The translations under genes were made by a program, and so were the position numbers. Under the pieces are notes generated by a model. It was not told the origin of the DNA. It saw only the letters and a list, made by a program, of their open reading frames with translations, and made no database searches. A DNA stretch of 64,000 nt from Streptomyces sp. NBC_00344 (lineage in GTDB: Bacteria > Actinomycetota > Actinomycetes > Streptomycetales > Streptomycetaceae). Position 1 is the stretch's first letter, and the number at the start of each line of letters is the position of its first letter. Location of the stretch: the NCBI RefSeq assembly GCF_036088315.1, contig NZ_CP107996.1, forward strand, positions 186,001 through 250,000. The letters are read 5' to 3'. Positions 8,122-16,393 of the stretch are shown piece by piece.

Positions 8122-9234
8122 TCAGTAGTCGCTGTTCATGGCGGCACGCACCCCGGCGAGAGTGGAGTCGGCAACGGCTCTGGCTCGCTCGTTGCCTTCG
8201 CGCAGCGTCTCGCGAAGGTAGGCGCGGTCCTGTGCGTACTGGGTACGGCGGGCCCGGATCGGGCCCAGGTACTCGTTGACCGACTCCGTCACGGTCCTTT
8301 TCAGCGCGGCAGCTCCTGCCGAGCCGATGTCGTCGGCCACCTGCTGGGGAGTGCGGTTCTGGCAGAGCGCTGCCAAGAGGAGGAGCGAGGACACTTCGGG
8401 ACGGGTGGCCGGGTCGTAGGTGATGTGACGCTCCGAGTCGGTCTTGGCGCCCTTGATCAGGCGGGCGGTCTCGTCGGCATCGGCGGCCAGGGTGATGGCA
8501 TTGCCCCGGCTCTTGCTCATCTTGGTGCCGTCCGTGCCGAGTAGCAGTGGGGCATTCGACAGCAGCGCATCGGGCTGGGGGAACACGTCGGCGCCGTTGC
8601 CGTAGCGGTCGTTGAAGCGTCGGGCGATGGTTCGGGTGAGTTCGAGGTGAGGTAGCTGGTCCTGGCCGACCGGGACAAGGTTGGCCTTGCAGAAGAGAAT
8701 GTCGGCCGCCTGATGAGCGGGGTAGGTGAACATCAGACCGCTGACGGAGGACTGCCGTGAGTGGGCGATCTCGTCCTTGACCGTGGGGTTACGGTTCAGC
8801 TCGGCGACGGAGACCAGGCTGAGGAAGGGCAGCAGCAGCTGGTTGAGGGCGGGAACGGCGCTGTGCGTGAAGATCGTGCTGCGTGCCGGGTCCACGCCGA
8901 TGGCGAGGTAGTCCAGTACCAGTTCCTCGACATGCCCGGTCAGGTTGTCCGCCACATCGCGATCGGTCAGCACCTGGTAGTCCGCAATGATCACGAACAT
9001 CTCCACTCCGAGGTCCTGGAGCCGTACACGGTTGTGGAGGGTGCCGAAGTAGTGGCCCAGGTGCAGACGCCCCGTTGGACGATCTCCTGTCAGGACACGG
9101 AATTTGCCTGGGTCCTTGAGGATCAGCTCTTCCAGCACCGCACTGCGGGCCTGCGCTGCGGACGTCCCGAGCTCGTCGGCGGCGGAATCGGAGGACGGGA
9201 CGTCGGCGCCTGCGGACCGAGGGGTGGTGTTCAC
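8122..9234 (-). CDS. trpS: Tryptophanyl-tRNA synthetase, auxiliary type
   Basis: A class I aminoacyl-tRNA synthetase of 370 residues that charges tRNA-Trp. It has the HIGH-type motif HLGH (58-61), KMSKS (238-242), and TrpRS-specific segments such as PVGQDQLPHLELTR. About 35 extra N-terminal residues precede the catalytic core. The start is taken as GTG 9234, with AGGAG 7 nt upstream; an in-frame ATG at 9327 falls inside the upstream terminator. Streptomycetes often carry a second TrpRS; in S. coelicolor the auxiliary enzyme confers indolmycin resistance and is controlled by ribosome-mediated attenuation. The leader peptide and terminator upstream here fit that scheme. Resistance by this protein is inferred, not shown. 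Confidence 0.95.
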   Translation of the reverse strand: MNTTPRSAGADVPSSDSAADELGTSAAQARSAVLEELILKDPGKFRVLTGDRPTGRLHLGHYFGTLHNRVRLQDLGVEMFVIIADYQVLTDRDVADNLTGHVEELVLDYLAIGVDPARSTIFTHSAVPALNQLLLPFLSLVSVAELNRNPTVKDEIAHSRQSSVSGLMFTYPAHQAADILFCKANLVPVGQDQLPHLELTRTIARRFNDRYGNGADVFPQPDALLSNAPLLLGTDGTKMSKSRGNAITLAADADETARLIKGAKTDSERHITYDPATRPEVSSLLLLAALCQNRTPQQVADDIGSAGAAALKRTVTESVNEYLGPIRARRTQYAQDRAYLRETLREGNERARAVADSTLAGVRAAMNSDY

Positions 9235-9287
9235 GGGGTCTCCTGGTGGGTCGGTATTGCCGTCAGGACGACACGGCCCCAGAGCCA

Positions 9288-9321
9288 GAAAACACGAAAG
9301 GGCCGTCCGTCCGAACGGCCC
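9288..9321 (-). terminator. Attenuator terminator of trpS
   Basis: On the minus strand, GGGCCGT, an 8-nt loop and ACGGCCC are followed by TTTCGTGTTTT, an intrinsic terminator with a T-rich tail. It lies between the Trp-Trp leader peptide and the synthetase gene. The segment GCGGCC just after the leader stop could pair with GGCCGT of the terminator and serve as antiterminator, the expected switch when ribosomes stall at Trp codons. Confidence 0.8.
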
Positions 9322-9341
9322 GGTCATGCATGAGAGGCGGC

Positions 9342-9358
9342 CGCTCCTACAAGGAGCG
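9342..9358 (-). promoter_or_regulatory. Leader hairpin next to the Trp codons
   Basis: A perfect 7-bp hairpin (CGCTCCT, loop of 3, AGGAGCG) begins right after the tandem Trp codons and spans the leader stop codon. A ribosome stalled on the Trp codons would block it. It is a candidate for the first stem of the attenuator. Confidence 0.65.
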
Positions 9359-9388
9359 CCACCAGCTCAGACATGAAGAAAGGTGCAT
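9347..9388 (-). CDS. Trp leader peptide of the trpS attenuator
   Basis: A 13-codon reading frame encoding MHLSSCLSWWRSL. The two adjacent TGG codons (9359-9364) are the hallmark of a tryptophan attenuation leader, since Trp codons are rare. It ends 112 nt before the trpS start, with the hairpin at 9342-9358 and the terminator at 9288-9321 in the right order. No strong ribosome-binding site is visible, so translation might be leaderless. The role is to sense charged tRNA-Trp. It is inferred from architecture and from the known attenuation of an auxiliary TrpRS gene in S. coelicolor. Confidence 0.8.
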   Translation of the reverse strand: MHLSSCLSWWRSL

Positions 9389-9429
9389 GAGCGCATCTTA
9401 ACGTCCTGGCTGCAGATCCACGCGGAACC

Positions 9430-10014
9430 GGAGGGTTCCTCGCCCTGCCGTTCTCGCGACCAACGGCAGACAGTGCCGGCTTCCATGGATGAACGCCGTC
9501 CCGACGCTCCCACCAGACCGCGGTACGCCAGGTATGAAGGAGGCCGATGCCCAGTATCAGCTGAACGCCCAGGCCGATCAGCGGCCAATGGTCGACGTAT
9601 GCGCCTCCCAGTGCCACCAGGAGAACGAAGGCCGCACACGAACGCAGCCTCGCCGCAACCGAAGGGTCCGCTGCTCGGTCGACTCCAGCACCGACACATC
9701 TTGGACCGCCACGGCGCAGTTGAACGCACGCAGCTGACGCGGCCGGGACACCAGTAGATTGACCGCCCAGAGCAGCGCCAGAACGTCAACGCCGCCGAAC
9801 TGAACGCGCCCAGCAGTGCCGGAGAGCCTCAGATCATCCATGGTGGAGAAGATCAGCACGTCCGCGGCAATCCCCGCCCGATCCCCGCCAAGCCCTCTCC
9901 CAGCTCAGCAGCAACAATCCGCACAAGCGGCGGCGCACCAGCCTTGAATGTTTCGCCCTCCCCCGTCGCGACCGTACTGCCATCGAACATCGCCCACACC
10001 TGTCCAGGGCTCAC
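9430..10014 (-). pseudogene. Decayed gene for a membrane-associated protein
   Basis: The minus strand begins well. A GTG at 10014 follows a good AAGGAGG site and reads VSPGQVWAMFDGSTVAT and on to AAELGEGLAGIG. The frame then stops, but a neighbouring frame continues with ADVLIFSTMDDLRLSG and ALLWAVNLLVSRPRQLRAF. A further shift near 9615 continues with hydrophobic segments such as DHWPLIGLGVQLILGIGLL. At least two frameshifts would be needed to join these parts, so I read it as a pseudogene with two likely membrane segments. I do not recognise the family. The 3' limit is uncertain and may run toward the trpS leader. Confidence 0.5.
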
Positions 10015-10142
10015 GGTGCCTCCTTGGCCGCACGGGAGACGTCTGAAGTGAAGGCCCCTGGCGTCTCCTTTTGTCAGCCGCTTTGTCAGCTGGTGTCAGC
10101 GAACCCAGACCATGGGGCTGCCGGAACCCGGGCTCGAAAACA

Positions 10143-10183
10143 CCGAGCCCCACCCGACCCCTGAAGGGCGGGGCGGGGCTCGG
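10143..10183 (-). terminator. Terminator after the lipoprotein gene
   Basis: The arms CCGAGCCCC (10143-10151) and GGGGCTCGG (10175-10183) flank a G+C-rich loop. On the minus strand the stem is followed by TGTTTTC. It lies about 50 nt beyond the stop of the gene ending at 10234. Confidence 0.7.
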
Positions 10184-10233
10184 TTTGGTGTGGGCCCGAT
10201 GAAGTCAGCCCGCAGCGACGTGTTCAGCCCGCT

Positions 10234-10818
10234 CTACATCCGGGTGCAGGTGAATTCCGTACGGCTCGCACCGTCGATGTGGACGATCTTCAACGTGCCC
10301 TTGGCGTATGTGACTTTCAGTTCCTGGCCCGTGTCGGCGGAGCTGCCGCCGGGAGGCTGCCACGGAAGCAGCAACGACTCGGTCCGACCGACCTTGCCGG
10401 GCACGTGAAGTGCGGCCACCTCGACCAGTTCGTCCAGGTCATTGGGAGATTCCGGACCCTGGATAGCCAACTTGCTGCCCAGGAGGGCCCATTGCCCACC
10501 CCACGAGGAATCCTGCCCGTCCTTACCGATGGTCCAACTGCTCGCCGTGATCTCCGCGAGGACGGTGCCGGCCGAACCGTTGCCGGCCGGGATGACCTCG
10601 ACCCGCCACTTGCCCAGCACAAAGGCACTGAAGGCCTGCCCGACAGGACCGGTGCCCGCCCCGGACGTGCGATCAGCGTCCTTACTGTTGTCGTGATCCG
10701 TGCGGCACGCGGCAAGCAGCGACGCGCCCACACCGATGGCCAGGTATCGCAACGCGGTACGTCGGCCCACCGCCTGGGTCACGGCCCGCACCTGACGTAT
10801 GCCGGACGTGTTCTTCAT
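10234..10818 (-). CDS. Putative secreted lipoprotein (Tat-like signal)
   Basis: A 194-residue protein with an N-terminal export signal. GRRTALRYLAIG resembles a twin-arginine signal and is followed by a hydrophobic stretch and the lipobox LLAAC, so the mature protein would be lipid-anchored outside the membrane. The mature part is polar, with no recognised domain; segments such as FVLGKWRVEVIPAG and LKVTYAKGTLKIVHIDG suggest a small beta-rich fold. I chose ATG 10818 because GGGGGA lies 8 nt upstream; a start 33 nt earlier is weaker. A terminator follows. The neighbours do not indicate a function. Confidence 0.78.
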   Translation of the reverse strand: MKNTSGIRQVRAVTQAVGRRTALRYLAIGVGASLLAACRTDHDNSKDADRTSGAGTGPVGQAFSAFVLGKWRVEVIPAGNGSAGTVLAEITASSWTIGKDGQDSSWGGQWALLGSKLAIQGPESPNDLDELVEVAALHVPGKVGRTESLLLPWQPPGGSSADTGQELKVTYAKGTLKIVHIDGASRTEFTCTRM

Positions 10819-11043
10819 CGCCCATCCCCCGATGAATCGATGCAAGATCAACTAGGCAGCCTACACTCACGTGAGGACGCCCGGGTCGCGGAGTACAGCG
10901 CGACCCACGACATCTGCGGCATCGTCAGGCGGCATCCGCCAGGAGTACTCCGCAGGCTTGTGCCCATGAACGGCGGCCCCCCGGCCAACGGTGGGAGGGC
11001 TCTGCCGAGCCGCGCCGGCGGAACGCTCCCGTAGCCGAGGCGT

Positions 11044-11493
11044 CTACTTCACCGTGTTCATCGGCGCCCTGCCGGATTTGGCAACCGGCACCAGACGCCC
11101 GTAGGCGAGCGCACAGGCGGCAAGCGCAGCCGGGATCTGGAGGGTGAACAGGCCAAGGGTCAGCCTGATGAAACCGAAGTCCACTGCCTCACCGAAGCCG
11201 TTACCGGCAGAGGTGGCGACGGACACCACCAGCAGCACCACGGTGTACACCGTGGCATCCAGGACGGCGGTACGCCACTGCGACAGTGCCGGCAGCCACA
11301 GGCGCGCGGCGCTCAGCGCGATGACCGCACAGAACACAAAGAGCAGCGTGTCCGAGCCGTAGAAGTCGGCCAGCCCTGCGGCGGTGTGCTCGGAGACGAT
11401 GAGCACGAGGAAGCCCACGACCGCCTGGACCGCCAGTGAGGCCAGAGTGACGGTTACTGCATAGGCCACGGCTCTGCGCCACGGTGTGATCAC
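11044..11493 (-). CDS. Small integral membrane protein, unknown
   Basis: A 149-residue protein with four predicted membrane helices: roughly residues 8-30, 45-64, 73-95 and 108-133. They include VTLASLAVQAVVGFLVLIV and TVYTVVLLVVSVAT. The cytoplasmic tail ends RAPMNTVK. The GTG at 11493 is preferred because AGGGGGG lies just upstream; an ATG at 11547 is in frame and possible. It is the next gene, 89 nt downstream on the same strand, of the CopD-type gene and could be cotranscribed under the same iron box. No family is recognised. Confidence 0.7.
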   Translation of the reverse strand: MITPWRRAVAYAVTVTLASLAVQAVVGFLVLIVSEHTAAGLADFYGSDTLLFVFCAVIALSAARLWLPALSQWRTAVLDATVYTVVLLVVSVATSAGNGFGEAVDFGFIRLTLGLFTLQIPAALAACALAYGRLVPVAKSGRAPMNTVK

Positions 11494-11582
11494 GGCCCCC
11501 CCTGGGCTTCCGGATGGCCGGCGCGTTCTCCGGCCCCTCCCGGTCATTGTCCCACCAGCAGGACGTCGGGAATCAGTGGGGC

Positions 11583-12830
11583 TCACGCCGCATTGAGCTC
11601 GCCCTGCGCGTTCGCGGTGGCCGTCACGCGACCTGCGGTACGGCGGCGGGCGAGATACCCCGATATCACGTAACCGGCGATCAGCAGGACGATGAGAGCG
11701 ACGGTTTCGGTGGTGCCCCATACCCAGGTGGAGAGGCTGACGTCCTTGACAGGGAGCTTGGGCAGATCGTCCGCCGCGATGGTGGAGTGCTTGGCGATAC
11801 CGGCTTGATATGCCTGGTTGCGGGCTGATCCGTGGAGGAAGGGTGCGACGAACAGGACCGCCAGCCCGAGCAGGGTCTCGACCGCGACCGTCACGGGGAA
11901 CTTCCGCACGAGGATGGCGTACAGCGGGCGCTCGTCGCCCGCGGCACGCAGCGCGTCGATGCGCGGGTGCAGCCAGAACTGATTGAAGGCGCCGATCAGC
12001 AGAAGGGTGCCGAACATCAGGATCTTCACTCCGAGCACGCGCCCGTACATCGTGGTGAGGAGCTGCGAGAGGCCATCCACATGCTCCCAGTAGAGGAACA
12101 ACCCGGACAGTGCGATCGCACCGACGCAGCTCATCGCAGCGGCTGAGAAGCGGCGGATCGCCGGGGCCCAGAACGCACCCCGGTCGACGGGGGCGATCGC
12201 GCCCGGGAAGGCGAGCAGCAGCAATCCAGCCAGGCCGCCGATCCAGACGGCCCCGCCGAGCAGGTGCATCATCCACATGAGGGTCTCGAAGATGGTCCGG
12301 CCCCAGTCGTCGGGCACCGCATCCGGGAATCGGGTGGTTCCGAGCGCGATCGCTCCGGCACAGAGCCCAGCCGCCAACAGCCAGCGCCGGGCTGCACTCG
12401 CCGCAATCCTGCGGACGGCAAGCGGAGCGACCAGCGCCGCGGCGACCAGAACGAGAACTACTTCCAGCCCCGACAGGCGGCCGTCGTTGCTGCCGTCGAA
12501 CAGCGAGTTACCGGCCGCTGCGTAGTCGTAGCCACCGCTCGCCGACGCCGCATGGGCAACGCCGGTCAGCACCGCAGGCACGGCCAGAAGCCCCAGGACA
12601 GCCGCGACTCGGGACAGCCGTGCAGTAACAGCGGCCAGCGTGTCCGATCCGGCAACCCGGGCCGCGGGGCCCGCGGCCACCAACGCAAGGGCGATCAGGC
12701 CGACAAAACCCATCAAGGCCGTCCAGGTCGCCCATGACACGGCGCTGTCCTCGAACGGGCCGAGAGGGGTCGATGGCGCCGCCATCGCGGAGAAAGGCAC
12801 GCCGTGGGGCATCTGACCGGGTAGGGGCAT
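11583..12830 (-). CDS. copD: CopD-family membrane protein behind an iron box
   Basis: A 415-residue polytopic protein, mostly hydrophobic, with about eight membrane helices. The middle (TLMWMMHLLGGAVWIGGLAGLL) matches the CopD domain, a family linked to copper uptake or resistance, with conserved His and Trp in the membrane. A C-terminal helix (TETVALIVLLIAGYVISG) follows a periplasmic loop. The ATG at 12830 is chosen; a start at 12881 would lie inside the iron box. The DmdR1/IdeR-type box 38 nt upstream suggests repression when iron is plentiful. That makes a role in iron or haem-copper homeostasis as plausible as copper resistance. The metal specificity cannot be read from sequence. Confidence 0.85.
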   Translation of the reverse strand: MPLPGQMPHGVPFSAMAAPSTPLGPFEDSAVSWATWTALMGFVGLIALALVAAGPAARVAGSDTLAAVTARLSRVAAVLGLLAVPAVLTGVAHAASASGGYDYAAAGNSLFDGSNDGRLSGLEVVLVLVAAALVAPLAVRRIAASAARRWLLAAGLCAGAIALGTTRFPDAVPDDWGRTIFETLMWMMHLLGGAVWIGGLAGLLLLAFPGAIAPVDRGAFWAPAIRRFSAAAMSCVGAIALSGLFLYWEHVDGLSQLLTTMYGRVLGVKILMFGTLLLIGAFNQFWLHPRIDALRAAGDERPLYAILVRKFPVTVAVETLLGLAVLFVAPFLHGSARNQAYQAGIAKHSTIAADDLPKLPVKDVSLSTWVWGTTETVALIVLLIAGYVISGYLARRRTAGRVTATANAQGELNAA

Positions 12831-12868
12831 GGCTGGTAACCCTTGCTCGCATCCGACTAACAGGATGC

Positions 12869-12887
12869 TTAGGTTAGGCATGCCTAA
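12869..12887. promoter_or_regulatory. Iron box (DmdR1/IdeR/DtxR-type operator)
   Basis: TTAGGTTAGGCATGCCTAA matches 16 of 19 positions of the actinobacterial iron-box consensus TTAGGTTAGGCTAACCTAA. It sits 38 nt upstream of the CopD-family start, where it would overlap the promoter. Confidence 0.85.
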
Positions 12888-13095
12888 TTTACTTGGTCAA
12901 TGTGACCCATCCGACCGGCGCGGCGGTGAACGGAACCCGTCCGGCCAACGTATGTCCAGGACCCATCAGGGCTGTCCTGACCGGAACAGGCCCCTTTTTG
13001 CCGCTGACCGATGAGTCGCGCCGGTCCCAGCGGTCTGCCGTTCATATGAATGGCGGTGCATCCGAGCCCGCCGAACCAAGAAGGAGGACACGGCC

Positions 13096-13269
13096 ATGGG
13101 CAGGGTCGTCGTGATCGAGCATCTGACACTCGACGGTGTGTTGCAGGCTCCTGGGCACCCCGACGAAGACCGCCGGAAAATCGCTGTCGCCCGTGCCCGC
13201 CGGTGCATGACACCCCACCGCGGCACAAGCACCACGGCCCGCCCGCCGGCCCCGAAAGGATCCGCATGA
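13096..13269 (+). pseudogene. Remnant of a RibD-C/dihydrofolate-reductase-like gene
   Basis: A strong AGGAGG site precedes ATG 13096. The first 26 residues (MGRVVVIEHLTLDGVLQAPG, then HPDED) are the conserved N-terminus of the dihydrofolate-reductase-like RibD C-terminal family. After that the sequence is unrelated, basic and short (57 residues in total), where the family has about 190. So only the 5' end survives. Its TGA overlaps the ATG of the UDP-glucose dehydrogenase gene (ATGA), so the remnant may still serve as a translated leader for that gene. Confidence 0.7.
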
Positions 13270-14696
13270 CCGACCGCGCGAACAAACTGCCCGTCCCAGC
13301 GCCCTCAGACCTGCCCCAGCTGCCTTTCCTGGGCTGCGGATACCTCGGTGCGACCTATGCCGTCTGCTTCGCCGAACTGGGCTGCCAGGTCCTGGGCGTT
13401 GACACCGACGCCACCAGAATCGCCAAACTGGCTCAGGGACAGCTCCCGTTCCACGAACCCGAACTCGACAGTCTGCTGGAGAGCAACCTGCACAGCGGCC
13501 GACTCAGGTTCACCACCGACTACCGGAGCGCCGCAGACTTCGGCGACGTGCATTTCGTGTGTGTCGGCACGCCCCAGCGCCCGGGAACCGACGACGCGGA
13601 CCTCTCCTATGTGGACGCAGCAGTGCGTGAACTGGCACATCATCCGTCCAAGCCCGCCCTCATCGTCGGTAAATCCACCGTCTCGGTCGGCACGGCGGCA
13701 CGGCTCGCCCGGCTGGTCGAGGAAACGGTTCCGCCGGGCGTACGGGCAGAGGTCGCCTGGAGTCCCGAGTTCCTTCAGGAGGGCCGCGCGGTCGAGGACG
13801 TGCTGCGCCCTCATCGCATCGTCTTCGGCGTGGACGGCGAGTGGGCCGAGACCATGCTGCGCGCCGCCCATGCCCGGCTGCTCGAACTGGCCGAAGTGGA
13901 AGGCCGCGAGGTGCCCGTGGTGGTCACCGACCTGCCCACCGCGGAGCTCACCAAGGTCGCCGCCAATGCCTTCCTCGCCACCAAGGTGTCCTTCATCAAC
14001 GCGGTCGCCGAGGTGTGTGAGGCGACCGGCGCTGATATCGCCCATCTGACCCGGGGCATCAGTCTCGATCCGAGGATCGGAGGCCATTTCCTGAAGGCAG
14101 GTCTCGGCTTCGGCGGCGGCTGCCTCCCCAAGGACATCCGGGCCTTCCGCACCCGTGCCGAACAGGTGGGGGCCGGGCCGGCGCTGCGCTTCCTCGGGGA
14201 AGTGGACGAGATCAACGAACGCCGTCGTGCCCGGGTGCTGGAACTGGCCGTCCAGCTCCTCGCGGGCCGCGACGCGGCGGCTAGGGCTACTGCGGGACGT
14301 CCCCTGATGGGGGCAAGGATCTGCGTCTGGGGCTCGACCTTCAAGCCCGACTCGGATGATGTGCGGGATTCGCCGGCGCTGGACGTGGTCGGCCGCCTCC
14401 TGGGCGCCGGGGCGGAGGTCACCGTCTACGATCCGCGCGGCATGGAGAACGCCCGGCGCGAGGTACCGCAGGCGCTGTACGCGACCAGCGCCGACGAGGC
14501 TGTCACTGGCGCTGATCTGCTCTGCGTACTCACGGAGTGGCAGGAGTTCTGTTCGGCTGATCCCGCTCGCGTGGCGAGGCTTGTCGCGGGCTGCCGCGTC
14601 GTCGACGGACGGAACTGCCTGGATGCCACGCGCTGGCTCGGAGCCGGCTGGGAATACCGGGGAATGGGCCGCCTCTCGGCCGCCCGCCCGCCCTGA
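13266..14696 (+). CDS. ugd: UDP-glucose 6-dehydrogenase
   Basis: An NAD-dependent enzyme of 476 residues that oxidises UDP-glucose (or a related nucleotide sugar) twice to the uronate, supplying UDP-glucuronate for polysaccharide or glycoside synthesis. It has the nucleotide-binding motif GCGYLG (23-28), the central-domain lysine region ELTKVAANAFLATK and the catalytic cysteine in GFGGGCLPKD (C286). The UDP-binding C-terminal domain is present (STFKPDSDDVRDSPAL). AAAGGA lies 7 nt before the ATG. It overlaps the upstream remnant by 4 bp. No glycosyltransferase gene is adjacent, so its use is unclear; glucuronate and the nearby glucarate genes are only loosely connected. Confidence 0.93.
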   Translation: MTDRANKLPVPAPSDLPQLPFLGCGYLGATYAVCFAELGCQVLGVDTDATRIAKLAQGQLPFHEPELDSLLESNLHSGRLRFTTDYRSAADFGDVHFVCVGTPQRPGTDDADLSYVDAAVRELAHHPSKPALIVGKSTVSVGTAARLARLVEETVPPGVRAEVAWSPEFLQEGRAVEDVLRPHRIVFGVDGEWAETMLRAAHARLLELAEVEGREVPVVVTDLPTAELTKVAANAFLATKVSFINAVAEVCEATGADIAHLTRGISLDPRIGGHFLKAGLGFGGGCLPKDIRAFRTRAEQVGAGPALRFLGEVDEINERRRARVLELAVQLLAGRDAAARATAGRPLMGARICVWGSTFKPDSDDVRDSPALDVVGRLLGAGAEVTVYDPRGMENARREVPQALYATSADEAVTGADLLCVLTEWQEFCSADPARVARLVAGCRVVDGRNCLDATRWLGAGWEYRGMGRLSAARPP

Positions 14697-15016
14697 ACGG
14701 CCGTACAGTCCACGGTCGTTGGTGGTTGACCGAGCGCCGGTTGACCACCGGTTGCGCTTCCAGGGCGGGAGCGAGAGGAAGATCAGCACACGCGACCGCA
14801 CCTGGTCTGTCATTGACGGTACATGGGGGCGGGCGGAAGGGAGCGGGTCCGCCCGTCGAAAGCCGAAGCATGAAGCCGTCCCCCGGCAGCGCACTGTGTG
14901 TTCAGCCGAACGCGGTGCCATGAGCAGTCACGGCAGCACCGCACCCGGCGGCTTCGCCACCGGCTGGGGGGGGAGACCACATTGCAGGAATTCGGCCGAC
15001 CCGCTGGATTGTCCAG
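14697..15016. other. Gap between convergent genes
   Basis: I see no gene in this 320-nt stretch between the UDP-glucose dehydrogenase gene and the glucarate dehydratase gene. Open frames here are short and lack ribosome-binding sites. No obvious strong hairpin was found. Confidence 0.3.
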
Positions 15017-16354
15017 CTACCGCACCAGGCACGGTCGATTGGCGTCGAACTCCCAGCCGGGGACGAGCTGCCGCATCGCTGTGGCGTCGTCGCGAGCTCC
15101 GAGCGTCTTCTCCCGGTAGAGCTCGTGCGCCGCGAGGAGCCGGTCCATGTCGAGCCGGACACCCAGGCCTGGGGTGTCGGGGACGGCGATCTCGCCGTCG
15201 ACGATACGCGGTGGGGCGACAGTGAGCCGCTCAAGACCCTCCTGCCAGATCCAGTGCGTGTCGAGGGCGTTGTACGCGCCGGGCGCAGCGGCTCCGCAGT
15301 GCGTGACCATGGCGAGCGAGATGTCGAAGTGGTTGTTCGAGTGACAACCCCAGGTCAGACCCATCGCGTTGCACAGCTGCGCCACCCGCACCGAGCCCTG
15401 CATCGTCCAGAAATGCGGGTCGGCCAGCGGGATGGAGACCGACTGGAGGGCCAAGGCGTGGGTCATCTGCCGCCAGTCGGTGGCGATCATGTTGGTCGCG
15501 GTCGGAAGGCCCGTCGCGCGGCGGAACTCGGCCAGGATCTCCCGCCCGGAGTAGCCCCCCTCGGCGCCGCAGGGGTCCTCGGCGTACGCGAGGATGCCGA
15601 CGAGGGGCGTGCACAGCTCGACGGCCTGGCGCAGCGACCACGCCCCGTTCGGATCGAGGGTGATCCGGGCGTCGGGAAAGCGGTGCTTGAGCGCACGTAC
15701 GGCCTTGACCTCCTCGGAACCCTCCAGGACACCGCCCTTGAGCTTGAAGTCCCGGAAGCCGTACAGCGCGTGAGCGGCTTCTGCCTGCTGGACGATCGCC
15801 TCCGGCGTGAGGGCCTCCTCGTGGCGGATCCGGTACCAGTCCACGTCCGATTCGGGCTCGCGTACATACTCCAGGTCCGTCCGGCCGGGATCGCCCACAT
15901 AGAAGAGATAGCCCAGCACCCGGACGGCGTCCCGCTGTTGTCCGTCGCCCAGCAGCGCAGCGACCGGCACGTCGAGGTGCTGCCCCAGGAGATCGAGCAG
16001 CCCGGACTCGACAGCGGTGACCGCGTGGACGGTGGTGCGCAGGTCGAAGGTCTGGGCGCCGCGTCCGCCCGCGTCGCGATCGGCGAAACGGTCCGCGATC
16101 GCACTCAGGACCCGCTTGTAATCGCCCACCCTCGCACCGAGCACCAGGGACCCGGCGTCACGCAGCGTCTGTGTGATCGCCTCCCCGCCGGGGACCTCGC
16201 CGAGACCCGTACGGCCCTCGGAGTCCTTGAGAACCACGACGTTCCGCGTGAAGTAGGGGCCGTGCGCACCGGAGAGGTTCAGCTCCATGCAGTCCCGGCC
16301 TGCTACCGGATAGACGGAGAACTCGGTGACGGTCGGCTGCTGTGTCATTCTCAT
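15017..16354 (-). CDS. gudD: D-glucarate dehydratase
   Basis: An enolase-superfamily enzyme of 445 residues. It dehydrates D-glucarate to 5-dehydro-4-deoxy-D-glucarate and can often also use L-idarate. Family motifs are present: the lysine pair region [10 protein letters not shown], the metal ligands around [10 protein letters not shown] and [17 protein letters not shown], and the general base in [12 protein letters not shown]. The ATG at 16354 has AAGGA 5 nt upstream; a second ATG 6 nt later is possible. It is 39 nt downstream of the GntP-type permease gene on the same strand. The two genes form a small sugar-acid uptake and use operon facing away from an IclR regulator. Confidence 0.94.
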   Translation of the reverse strand: MRMTQQPTVTEFSVYPVAGRDCMELNLSGAHGPYFTRNVVVLKDSEGRTGLGEVPGGEAITQTLRDAGSLVLGARVGDYKRVLSAIADRFADRDAGGRGAQTFDLRTTVHAVTAVESGLLDLLGQHLDVPVAALLGDGQQRDAVRVLGYLFYVGDPGRTDLEYVREPESDVDWYRIRHEEALTPEAIVQQAEAAHALYGFRDFKLKGGVLEGSEEVKAVRALKHRFPDARITLDPNGAWSLRQAVELCTPLVGILAYAEDPCGAEGGYSGREILAEFRRATGLPTATNMIATDWRQMTHALALQSVSIPLADPHFWTMQGSVRVAQLCNAMGLTWGCHSNNHFDISLAMVTHCGAAAPGAYNALDTHWIWQEGLERLTVAPPRIVDGEIAVPDTPGLGVRLDMDRLLAAHELYREKTLGARDDATAMRQLVPGWEFDANRPCLVR

Positions 16355-16393
16355 CAAAATCCTTAGTTACGGGGGTTGACGCGGGTTCCGCGA

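Noticed and set aside
9324..9617. A 97-codon minus-strand frame covering the trpS leader
   Set aside because: Its last codons run through the leader in a different frame from the Trp-Trp peptide. Its 5' part belongs to the decayed gene, so it is not one gene.
10090..10140. tRNA-like or attachment-site-like sequence (GGTTCG, GAACCCGG)
   Set aside because: No cloverleaf can be drawn and no matching repeat was seen elsewhere in the window.
13305..14921. 538-codon minus-strand frame opposite ugd
   Set aside because: The ugd reading frame carries all catalytic motifs; the opposite frame has none.
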